A stretch of DNA of 47,673 nucleotides from IMG/VR virus record IMGVR_UViG_3300023184_000204, positions 1-47,673 of that record. One strand, 5' to 3'. The notes beneath the pieces were generated by a model that worked only from the letters and a program-made list of their open reading frames with translations, was not told where the DNA came from and ran no database searches. The position numbers were made by a program, and so were the translations under genes. Source of the stretch: a virus. Below, piece after piece: positions 23,501-33,900 of this stretch (position 1 is its first letter; the number at the start of each line of letters is the position of its first letter).

Positions 23501-26500
23501 TAATTGTGTAGCATCCGGTTGACCAAAATCATCTTTAAATGTGTACAATAAATCTAATATTTTCTTGTACTCATCTGATACATTATAGTCAGTTTTTAAT
23601 TGCTCATTAATTTGAGATTGAATTGCATTCAGTCTTTCAAACAATCTAGTTCTTTCATCATAGTATTCTTGAGAATAAACAATTCTAACATTTTGTTTTT
23701 GCCATTCTCTTAGTAATTTATCATATTCTTTACTACCTTTTTTGACATCCTTAGTAAGTAATTCAGAAACAAATTCATTATATGCTGTATCTAAAGAGTT
23801 TGTAATTGGAACCCATTCATAAAACTTATTAGTTTCTTGTCTGTGTTTGATTAATAACTCGGCAATAGACTTATCATAGATTCCTTTTGCTGGATCATCT
23901 ACTTTTTCAGTCCCATCTTCATTCTGTAAAGAATATAATCTTTGGTAAGTTTTGAAAGCTTCTTGCAATTCACTGTGTTTTTCAAATCTTTCATATTCTT
24001 TTTGCAAACTGTTTTGTAAATTAATATAATTTTCCAAAGCAGTTCTTCTTGCAGAAAAGGCCAATGCTCCTATCTCAGAGTCTTTAAAGATATCATCTTT
24101 TTCATAATACTCTAATACATATTCTTGCCACATGTAGTCTTTATTGAATTGTCTTAATTCATTAAGAGCTTTAGCAATCTTATCTTTTTCTCCGCTTTTC
24201 TTAGCTTCTTCATATAAAAACTCTAATTTGTCAAGCTCAAATCTCCAACCATTTCCAAATTCATTTAAGAAAGTAAAAACATCTCTGGATTCATAGTCAC
24301 CTGTTTTTTTATTAAAGTAAAATATCTGATCTTTTTCAGCAACCATATCTCTTATTTGAGTTGGATTCATTTTACTGAAATTTACTTGGGGAAGTAATAC
24401 CTCTAACTGAGCTCTAAAATCTTGAGACATTCTCCAAACTTTAGTTTCTACTTCAGTTTTTTGGTTTTGAATAAACATAGATAAAGGACCCACTATTACA
24501 TCATTACTTGAACTATAAGATTCTAACCATCTATTAAACCAGCTTACATCTTTAGCATGTCCTGTAAGAGCATCTTTAATTTTATCTTCATTTACAATAT
24601 AGTTGTTATATTTTTTTATGAACTCATCTAGAATATTTGCAGGAACACCTTTATCATAAAGAGCTTTTGCATCTTCTGGAGTAAATTTTTGTTCAACAAC
24701 TTTTCTATATAACTCATCTACAGCTGTTTCTAACTCAGATTCAGAAAATGCTTTCTTTAAAGCAATACCCAAATTAGATTTTAATTCTTTATTTACAAAC
24801 TCATTCATGTAACCTGTGATTTCCACAAAGAATTGAACACCTCCTTTTTTATAAATTTGAGCAATCTTAGAATTAATTACAGTAGAATTATTAACAATAC
24901 TAGTAATCAGTGAATAGAACTCACTGTTTGTATCTATTTCAGTTTTATCTAAAAGTTCATTAATTTGTTCAATTACATTTAACCAAGATTTAGAAGTATT
25001 TTTATAAAGACCTAGTAAAGCAATTGTATTTCTATTGTTGATTAAACTAGGTTGTTTATTGATATTGTTAAGCTCTTTAATTATGTTGTTACTTGATGTA
25101 TTAATCCTATCAACACTGTTAATTAAAGCCGCAGCCATTTGTTTTGTCTTTTCTAGATCTTCTAGATCTTCATTTAATATAGCATTTAGATTATTAATGT
25201 TTTGATATCCTTTAAGAATTTCATTTACTCCAGGTAATAAGTTTGTTGTATTTTGCTTTTTTAAAGCTTTTTCCAACATGTCTCTTGTTACTTTATCAGC
25301 TTTGAAGTCTTTAATTTGATTAACAATCTGTAAGTTACTTGCATAAAATTCATTTACTATCTCTTGTAAAACATTAGCACTTGCACTAGATGAAAGTTTA
25401 TCTGCTTCTGTAAAGATATCTCTAACATACATTACCAAATCATCCTCAGTAAGATTAACTTCTCCAAAGTCAAACATGGTATCATCAAGCAGCATCTCTG
25501 CTAACTCATCAAGAGATGTAGATTCATTAAGGTTTTTCAAGTTTACGCCATTTCCAAATATTTCACGTAATAACTGTTTTAATGAAGCTAATAACTTGGT
25601 CATAAAAGATTGAAATCCTTCTGTCTCAACTTTATTTTCAAGTTTATTCATGGATTTCAGTTGCATAGCAAATGCTAATACTTCTTCCTTAAACAAATCA
25701 GAATTAACATCTAGTTCAGGATATGCTTTTTTCACATATGCCATGATACTTAAACCTTCATCTGTTTTAGATAATTGATTGTATAAATTATTAAATAGTT
25801 GAGGATTTGTTTTTCTTATACCTTGTAGTAATGGGTGAGAAAACTCATGTAGGAGAATACCGGGTCTTACATTATCACCAACAATGAATACAGCTCCATT
25901 ATAAAAGAATGCAGGCTCACCTCTATATGGTACAGGATTGTTTTTAAGCATTTCTGTAGCTTGCTCTGGAGATAAGTTATGATAATTTATTCCAAGTTTA
26001 GCTGCTAATTTAGCTGCTATAGCTTCAGCAACAGCTTTTGATTGTTGCTGATTGATAATATTTAAATCAATTGGTACAATTGGAATGTTGTTATTTTGAT
26101 CCATTCTTATGAAAGCAATACGTTGAGTATCTCTTTCTGGTTTTACTTCAATTTCATTCCATGTATTATCAAACTCATCAGTAACTTGTTTAGGAGTATA
26201 CCCTTGTTTTTTAAGTATGTTGGTTACAGTATTTTCATAAAAATTGTAAATAGGTCTAAGAGCACCAAATCCTTCTGTTTCTACTCTTTTAAGTTCTTGT
26301 TTAAGTTGGTTTATTTCTTTAATAGTTCTTTCATCCCCAAAAACTTCCCAAGTTTCTGCCCAATTTTCTTCTCCTTTTTGATTTTTTTCTAATTTAAATG
26401 GTTCTCCAAATCCTTTTCCACTTATTTTTATAAAATTATCAGCTTCTGCTTTTGTTTTAAATTTATAAGTAGAAGCAAACTGAGTTATTTCTTTAATCCT

Positions 26501-27997
26501 ATCTTCTTTCTGTTTTTTAAACTCTTCTAAAGTAGTATATCCTTCAACTTTAATAGCTGTATTACCACTAGGAAATAATACTTTTTCATAACCTTTCTTA
26601 GCACTATCTTGTATAATAGATTTAATAAAGAATGTTACCCAGTTGTTATCCTTGTTCAGAAGTTGAAGAAATTGATTTTCTGTTTTAACTTTAACTCTTA
26701 AACCATATTCTTCAATTAATTTGACTTTTTCTTTTTCAAATTGTTCTTTTGTCCAACCTTGTGTTTGAGCTTCTATATAAAGTTCTTCAAATAAATCAGA
26801 AGGAACATTTGTATCTTTAGTTAAATCTCCTTTATTTCTACCTTTCTGAAATAAATCAGATTGTACTTCTAGTATTCTTCTAGTTTTAGAGGGTTTTCCT
26901 GTATGGATTTTATCTCCTTTTCTAAAATGATATTCTCTTTGACCTAAAATATCTTCATATATATCTTCCTCAGCAATTCTAAATGCCCATTCATCATCAC
27001 TTCTAAACCAACCAATACCTTTATCGGTAGCAAATTGAGCATGTCCTTTGATTGTAGGTGTGATAGCTGGTGTAGCTATTTCTTGTTCTGTATAGTTAGT
27101 ACCACCTGGAACTATTAGGTCAGAATATATTTGAGTTGGTTTATTATTAGATTTATCCCAAGCTGTATTATATTCTTCCTCTGTAATATAGATAGTAGGT
27201 TTACCTTTTGGTAAAATAAAATACTCTACTTCATTTTTTTCAGAAGAAAATCTACTACCATATTCATTATCACCTACTTTAAAAAAGTTTTGAGTACTAC
27301 TCCTTTTTTCTCCTTTTTCTATAGCAGTATTAATCTCAATAGTATAACTATAATTAGCAGCAATAGCAGCAGCTAAATCAGATGTAGAAATTTCTTGAAT
27401 ATTATTAGACTTCATATAGTCAAATACAAAATCAACTTGTTGATTTGTAACACCTTTGTTATTAAGTGTTTTTCTAATATTATCTTCTAGGTATGGTTTT
27501 TCTTTTGTGTTTAATCTGATTGTTAATCTTTCAGGTTCTGTTTGTTCACCATACTTCCTTGTTCTTTTAGTTTCTTTAGGTGAAGATAAGTTCATCAATG
27601 CAGTAACTAATTTTAATGAATACCCTACTTCAGGAGTTTTCATAAACATAGCTTGCTGACCAGGTACAATAGCATTATCAGCTATTGCCTGTCTTTCATC
27701 ATATCTAACTTTGAGTTCTTGAAGTTTTTCAAACAAAGGCTCATTAGGCTCCGCTCTGTTTATAGTAACAATAGTATCTCTTCTATAGGTAGAAGTTCTA
27801 TCATCTTTTAGTTTTATCTCAGTATCCTCAAAAAGTAATTCTCCATTTGTTTCTAAACCATACTTGTCTACAGCAAGTTTAGTAAGACTCTCATTGAGCT
27901 CACTAAACTTTGCTGTATCAATTATTGTTCTTATATCATTTGTTGCTTTCTCTTTTTCTAAATACTTGATAGAATTTACTTTAACTTCACAAACCAT
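20546..27997 (-). CDS. Giant virion protein, 2,483 aa: polyvalent-protein domain, zincin, LysM, hydrophobic C-terminus
   Basis: A multidomain protein of the crAss-like giant class. Around residues 310-640 is a segment with EVQSD (377-381), typical of a phage polyvalent-protein-associated domain (E-I/V-QSD ... iY.fye ... W..ie). A zincin follows: HEFSH (717-721) with a likely third ligand in KEEVLAFA (Glu772). A very long helical and coiled-coil part follows (about 900-1500). A LysM repeat lies near 2157-2200 (HVFNKGEKLADIAKKYNVTV ... LEDGQEIVIAK). Hydrophobic segments near 2317-2333 (LIVIASGLLASMLFGF) and beyond suggest membrane contact. LysM plus hydrophobic end suits a protein ejected into the envelope; the protease target is unknown. 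Confidence 0.88.
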   Translation of the reverse strand: MVCEVKVNSIKYLEKEKATNDIRTIIDTAKFSELNESLTKLAVDKYGLETNGELLFEDTEIKLKDDRTSTYRRDTIVTINRAEPNEPLFEKLQELKVRYDERQAIADNAIVPGQQAMFMKTPEVGYSLKLVTALMNLSSPKETKRTRKYGEQTEPERLTIRLNTKEKPYLEDNIRKTLNNKGVTNQQVDFVFDYMKSNNIQEISTSDLAAAIAANYSYTIEINTAIEKGEKRSSTQNFFKVGDNEYGSRFSSEKNEVEYFILPKGKPTIYITEEEYNTAWDKSNNKPTQIYSDLIVPGGTNYTEQEIATPAITPTIKGHAQFATDKGIGWFRSDDEWAFRIAEEDIYEDILGQREYHFRKGDKIHTGKPSKTRRILEVQSDLFQKGRNKGDLTKDTNVPSDLFEELYIEAQTQGWTKEQFEKEKVKLIEEYGLRVKVKTENQFLQLLNKDNNWVTFFIKSIIQDSAKKGYEKVLFPSGNTAIKVEGYTTLEEFKKQKEDRIKEITQFASTYKFKTKAEADNFIKISGKGFGEPFKLEKNQKGEENWAETWEVFGDERTIKEINQLKQELKRVETEGFGALRPIYNFYENTVTNILKKQGYTPKQVTDEFDNTWNEIEVKPERDTQRIAFIRMDQNNNIPIVPIDLNIINQQQSKAVAEAIAAKLAAKLGINYHNLSPEQATEMLKNNPVPYRGEPAFFYNGAVFIVGDNVRPGILLHEFSHPLLQGIRKTNPQLFNNLYNQLSKTDEGLSIMAYVKKAYPELDVNSDLFKEEVLAFAMQLKSMNKLENKVETEGFQSFMTKLLASLKQLLREIFGNGVNLKNLNESTSLDELAEMLLDDTMFDFGEVNLTEDDLVMYVRDIFTEADKLSSSASANVLQEIVNEFYASNLQIVNQIKDFKADKVTRDMLEKALKKQNTTNLLPGVNEILKGYQNINNLNAILNEDLEDLEKTKQMAAALINSVDRINTSSNNIIKELNNINKQPSLINNRNTIALLGLYKNTSKSWLNVIEQINELLDKTEIDTNSEFYSLITSIVNNSTVINSKIAQIYKKGGVQFFVEITGYMNEFVNKELKSNLGIALKKAFSESELETAVDELYRKVVEQKFTPEDAKALYDKGVPANILDEFIKKYNNYIVNEDKIKDALTGHAKDVSWFNRWLESYSSSNDVIVGPLSMFIQNQKTEVETKVWRMSQDFRAQLEVLLPQVNFSKMNPTQIRDMVAEKDQIFYFNKKTGDYESRDVFTFLNEFGNGWRFELDKLEFLYEEAKKSGEKDKIAKALNELRQFNKDYMWQEYVLEYYEKDDIFKDSEIGALAFSARRTALENYINLQNSLQKEYERFEKHSELQEAFKTYQRLYSLQNEDGTEKVDDPAKGIYDKSIAELLIKHRQETNKFYEWVPITNSLDTAYNEFVSELLTKDVKKGSKEYDKLLREWQKQNVRIVYSQEYYDERTRLFERLNAIQSQINEQLKTDYNVSDEYKKILDLLYTFKDDFGQPDATQLGEERLRKIKDIQQNIIDVRQKLDKYTGLSREDSATLQELIIKSRDEELTNEEAEELDRLLTAKKDVDVTLVEALSEVIGELSDISSKYPTDYYMDALETHMSKYDNIPAFTDVTVDQFINGKLFQELIDPESDLYDADLFDWFDLSHVKLQVYEDGVLVPKYQRTAANSYSKPNNPKHFINTKIKDNLTGEVISLIGVPNIRHSRREVKNEYRTIPRGAVRKDYVGKVIDNKGNFLPRSFDPSSKNSAKDGKYISEKFKKIKSNPSSPEYKLLELMKNYHLQLQDGASSYGKLYLDLPRYGIERGDYYQVLQKGEYGERFKEVRDNVKEWLKQTFGKSVQDNLDQFNYNPENNLVNTDLQGNEISYIPVTGIYNLDAKTVDADVFNSLFKYGLSVQTQSALIKSLPLVNSIMETLEDPANQPKKLDSFSKGIYNLRKKQQHPTRSNAMNNRSGQVRSLIEREYHGRQAVGIEENHPVLSKWLTALTSRSSRAALALNIPSDIKNQVSGYIQTIIEASGNRYISGRDLALSATWTTKAMLEWTTKGIYEIGPGAVSTQLVQVFDPNFKATDENGKPVYRSLYKDLINGEWMYMHRKFGEMEVAMRLFGSFLYAEKIEQNYSDGSKSLINYSDAWEKDDNGILKLKEGIHPGWNYESIFHVFNKGEKLADIAKKYNVTVEELKAKNSIKSEIQLEDGQEIVIAKSEYFKQFKNKLQGTSRALFGVYDKFGQPEGNKYIMYRMFFFMRKWFTPMFANRFGMDLSKENFGGARYDWAMGRTTKGFYVEAFQALTKILKSKGADYQYLTDEQKGAMKKTATEGLIVIASGLLASMLFGFDDDDPDKWKKIKAKSGALFTDEFNTYGYISNHALLLLLGVQAETGAFIPLPSIQGFNFGADDYAKMLTSTTTAFGNTLLTYIEIFGDVLNLITLNDDAVRYKKDVGPYWWQKKGELKTYKRLFTMLGLTGGIGDPETSLKNLSKGATRIR

Positions 27998-27999
27998 TT

Positions 28000-30900
28000 T
28001 TATACACAGTTAAAAGGATCAGATTCAAAACCTAGTGATGCAAGAATTTCATCATCTGAGATACCTTGTTTATTATTTAATATTTCTGTTATGTCTTTAT
28101 ACATTGTAGAACCTGGGTTTAAATACCCTAGTTCTTCAAACAATCTCTTACTTAAATATACAAATAATTCTTGAGGCATTTTGTTAGCATTCCCTATTCC
28201 TTCTATAGGAAGTGCAATTTTGCTCCCCAAATCCTTAGCATCTTTAAGCTCTTGAATTTTTCTATCAAAATAGTTTTTAATACTTTGATAATTCTCAGGT
28301 GCTAAGTTACTAAAGTTATCACTTCTATCCCTAGCATTAGTACCAAAACTTGTAATAAAAGGTAGCGCAGTATCAGGTGAAACAAATTTTAAAAATGATT
28401 GACTTCCTATAGTAAGATTTTTATCTAACTCATGTTTACTTGCATTGTATACAAAACCTACTGTAGAGTTAGAACTAGTTAATTCTCTATAATAAGCTGC
28501 AGTTTTAGTTTTAGCATCATCAAAAATAAATATGTTTGGATCTGATGTTGTAATAAGATTATTAGTTTGTTCTTCTACAGCTTCAGTAGCTGGTTGAGTA
28601 GATTGTTTTACTTGAATTCTAGATGTAGAACCGGTATGATAAATAGTAAACTTAGCACCTATTTCTTGTAAATAATCTATAAACTGACTATCTACTCCTG
28701 GCATATCTCCTACTACAAACTCCATATTAAAATCTGTATGATAAAATTTTATCATATCCTTTGTATTTTTACTTAATGGTTTATCTTTTAATGAACCATT
28801 ACGAGCTAACATTATAGTAGTCCCTTCATCTGCTAAGTTTTTAGTACTTCTAGCAGATGTTTGTTCTTTAGGTCCCACTTGTTCTATGATAGAACCAGTT
28901 TTTAAAGATGTAAGAGATGAACTTGGAGTAGCTTTACTTACTTCAACAACAAAACCATCAGCAACTTCTCTCATTCCTTTATCCTTACCATCACCTTGTG
29001 GAGTTCCTTTACCTTTATCTTCAAAGTTTCCTTTGTATCCTTGAAAACCTTCAACACTAGTAGATGATTGAGTAGCTTTTTGAGTAGCTGCTCCAGCACC
29101 TACTTTATTAAAGTCAATATCAGTAAAATAGTTTTTGAATCTGTTTTTCTCTTTGTTATAATAACTATTTTGAGCATTAAACTTATTATAAAAATCTTCT
29201 AATAGTCTAAATGCTTTACCTGGATCAGCCAAAAGTTTAGTAAAATCTTCAACAGCACTATCCATGATATTTAAGAATGGTGTTGTACTTACATAAGGAA
29301 CTAAATTAGCACTAGTTTTATTGATACCAGATTGCATGTATGCAAACAAAGGTAACCTAGAGAATAAATCTGATATGTATGTAATGTCTTGATCACTTAA
29401 ACTTAAATCTTTAGCTAATGTTTTTAATACAACTGGGTCAGCTAAATCAGTTAAGTTTTTAGTATAGATGTTAGCTTTGATATTATCAATATCTCTGTCA
29501 ATTAACTCAAGATTAAACATAGTATCATTTATGTTATTGTTAAGTTGTAATTTAGATAGTATATCAAATCTATTAGCAAGTTTTGGATTGGATGTGATAA
29601 CATCATACACTCTTATAGCAAAAGCATTTTTAGGATCCCTGAACATATGATTTACATTGAAAGTATTATCAAGTGCTCTGTTTGCTAAAAATTCTTCATA
29701 CTCTGCTTTTTCCATTTCTGTTTCAGCAATTGGATATACAGATCTTAGATACTCTCTTTCCATTACAAATCTTGCATAAGCTTTTGCGTCATTACCTTTT
29801 GCAATTGTAAATGTATTTGCAGGAAGCGGATGTAAACCTAACTGTGAATAATAGTTTGGTTCTTCTGCTTTATTACTCCATTCTTTAGAGTTGTATTCTT
29901 CTTGTAAATTTTTAAGATTGTAGAATAAAGTTTTAGTACCATCTTTATTTGTTTTTACAAAAGCTCCAAATTTATCAGAAAGCATTTCTTTAGCAGGAAT
30001 TTCTCTTGCATCATAAGACATGTAACCTTTTTTAAGATCTGTTTTAACTATAGCATTTTGGAAAATATATGTAACTAGATCATTTCTAAAAGTGTTTAGA
30101 TAATTATCTCTACCATCTTCTCCAAATGTTGTTTTAATGTTTTCCATTAACTCATTAGAATCATCTTTACCTTTTATAAAAGTACGGATTGCTGAGTTGT
30201 ATCTTAACTTAAATAATGGAGCAGCTAATGACAATGCTAGTTTGTTATTAAAGAAAGAACTAATAATAGAATCTCCCATTAAAGCAGAAATAATTGGTTG
30301 TAACTCATCATTACTTTCTAAGTTTTCTAATCTTCCTTCAGATGTTTCAATATCAGATAATACAGATTTAGTATTTGTATCTGGATTAGCATTCATTTTA
30401 ATCTGTGTGATACCTTTAATCTGGTCTTCAATATCTAAGTAATGTAAGAACATAGTTAAAGATAAGTCAGAAGATTTAGCACTGCGTGTATTTTTAGATT
30501 CTCTAATCAAACCTAACATTTCTTTTTCAGTAAAGTTTTTGCTTTTTCTGTCTTTCATATAGTTATCAAACATCTCACGTCCTACTTCAAATCTAGTAAT
30601 AGATTTACCTTTAGCTGGTAAAACTTTAGGATTGAAATATTTATCTACAATATTTGTAGCTGCTTGATATTTAACAAATGACTTTTGCTCAGGAGCTTTA
30701 CCTAATACTTCAGCAAAAGTAGATTTAGCAAGACGTTGCTCATCTACATATTCTCTTACTAAAGGTTGAGACACAAAATAAATAGCTTCTTTTACTGGTA
30801 CGCCAGCTTTTACTAAATATAACAATATAGGAGCAACTTCATAGTTACCCTGGATAAAGAAAATCCATGCATCTTTTTCAACATCCACCCAGCCATTCAT

Positions 30901-33900
30901 TGCTTGGGAGAATATATCTGCTATTTTATTTGTGTTATCTACATCATATAAGTTAGACAAAGAAATTCTTTCTTTACCATTAACTGTTCTTACATTATGT
31001 CTTAAACCAATATTAGTACTTCTTGATTCACCTTTGTAATTAGTATATGTCTCCGGCATTAAGGCTCCAATAGAGTTTAATAATACATTCATTGTATTCT
31101 CTACAGCACCTAACCCTAAGGTTTTCTTACCAACAATATTAGACTCATGTTTATATAAGTTATAAAGAGGCTCTAATACTCTTGTTGCACTGATAATTTT
31201 TTTACCTTCTTCAGGTTCTATTGTTGTATCAGTCATATAATTCTTAAATGGATCAAACTCCATTACATCTCTAGCTAAGTCTTCAGCAATACCTTTAAGT
31301 AGGAAAGTACCATTTGGTGTAATAAGTGATACAAAGTTTTGTGGAAGCTCAAGTATTTCTTTGATGTCATTCATTAAATCATTTTCAACACCAGCTTTTT
31401 GTTGTTTAAAAACTTTTGTTATTGATTCTTCTTTGTTCTCTTTGATGTTCTGTAGAGAAGCTTTCAACTCCTCCGTGTTTTTATAGGTTCTTTCTTTAAG
31501 CTTACCATCCGTGTCTATGTTAGTCATGAAGATTGTAAGTTTATCAATATCAAAGTCACCCCCGGACTTAGCAACTATTTCAGCTGGAGGAATAATAATA
31601 TTACCTGCTTGAGCTGGTAAGAACTCATAAACTTCCATAAACTCCATAGAGTTTAGACCCTGAACCGGAATCCTAACACCTACAAGAGTTATTGCTTTTC
31701 TGTTAGCACCATCATTTGCATCTAACCATTCATCATCTTTGATAGCTTTGTTTAATGTCTTGATATCACCAATGATTTGTCCATTATACTCAAGATTTAA
31801 CAAGTTAGCATAGTCCCCCTGTAATGCAATCATAACCTTCATTGCTGCGGTTTTACCATCTGCCATCTTGTGATAAGTAGGAAGTAAGTTACTACCTATC
31901 CATTTTTTCTTATCTGCATCAGTAGCATTTTTAAAGTTAGGAGACTCTGTAAGGTTATTCTCATAAAAAGCAGAAGACACTTGTACAAGCGGTTCTCCTT
32001 TTACTTTTTGTTTGATAACTCTTTTGTTGATCAGAGATAGTAAAAGTTTTTCAATTTTTAATGCTTCTGGGTGTAATGACAAGTCATGTAATAACTCACC
32101 ACTATCTAATGCATCAATAAAGTTGATCATCTCATCACTATAAGACTCCTCATTCTCTAAGTTATTTCTAACAAGAGATAATAATTTTCCAATACTTTCT
32201 TTGTCTCTTGGTTTATAACCACCATCAGGTGTTTCATCAAAACCAATTTCTTCTAATAACTCTAATTTAACTAGCTCAGTATAATCAGCTACATTATCAA
32301 GATATCTTTTTACTAATGGTGATACTACATCTTCTTCATTAGGAGAATTGATTACACCATTTTCATAAAGATTATCTAAGATCATCTTTCTCATCTGAGT
32401 AGAGAAGATAGATTTACCTTTAAACTCAGAGTTAACTTCTGTTTGGTTCTTTAGGAACTCTGTGAAAATTACATTTTTAGTAAATGAGACATCCTTAATA
32501 ATATTACCATCTTCAGCAATTATATCATCTCCATTACCAAGGTGACCAACTTTTGAACCTGATTCAAAAAGTACATAGTCCATGTTTTCAGCTATCATTT
32601 TCTCATTCAAATCATAAAGAGGTGTACCTTTTTTAGCAACACCTGGTATAATTGGAGCAAGAGAAAATTTATGGAAAGATACAAGTGGTAAACCTGTTGT
32701 TTCTATAGCACCACAATATTGTAACTTATAAGGTGGGAAGTAATGAATTATATCTTCTACTGATACTTCTTCTCCTTTAGCTAGTTTTTTATATAACTCA
32801 TCTTGTTCTGGTAACCAGTTACCTTCAAGTTCTTTTAAAATTCTATATGTTTCAAAACTGATGTGACCTTGACCATCACCAATCTTCATTCCTTTATATT
32901 CTTTTAAAGCTGTTTTTGCTAAGTCTTCTGCCTTAGCTTTATCACCAAATCTTTTTGTGTATTCTTTTACAAGAGCATCATAGTATTCATCATAGTATAC
33001 AGATTTGTCTATAACTCTTTCTCTAATGATACCTGTAGTTAGTGTACCGTCAAATGGTTTTTTATTAGGCTCAAATAACTTAGTCATTTGATTAATAAAA
33101 CTTCTTGATTTTAAATCAGAAGCAAACCCTAAACCACCAGAACCAAAACCAGCATTACGTTTATGGAATTCTTCTTTAGCATGATTATATAATGCTAAAT
33201 CTCCATAACCAAGAATACTTGTCTCAAACTTATGTATCCATGAATTATAAGCATATGCTTTCATTAATGTTGTGTCAGACTCATCTACAGTAAGTTCAAC
33301 ACCTTTATCTTCTATACGGGATCTTAATGTTGGGTCAATAAACTTAGTTTTATTAAGTCTATCTGTTAAGTCTTTTGTTAATTCATTAAAATACTTAGCT
33401 ACATCTTTTCTAATTTCTAATGCAAGAGTAGTGTCTTCTTCATAAATATCTGAAAAATCAAAGTCAGTATTTTTAGTTGCAATTGCTTTATCTACTATAG
33501 CATAGATTTTTTTCTGAGTATCTTTTGATAATACATCCTCAAATGCTGAAAGTGCTTGACCGGACATAACAATCTCACCTGTTTTTCTTTTTACCGGTCT
33601 TGTATAACCTGTAAATTCAGAATATTTATCTACATCAGAACCAAATCTAAAAATTCTATTTACTTCTCCAGCTAAGTATCCAGATAAAATATCAAATGAA
33701 TAATCTTCACCAGAATTAGTTGTAGGTAAAAACTTCTCTATGTCAACATATAAATTCTTAGCAGCTTTATTACCATAAGTATTGATACCATTTTTCATTA
33801 CAATACCTTGTGACATTTGTTTAGAAGCATGTCTCATGAACTCTTCTACACCATTCATCAACATAGTATGTATCTCTTGTAAATACTTACTTGTAGCATC

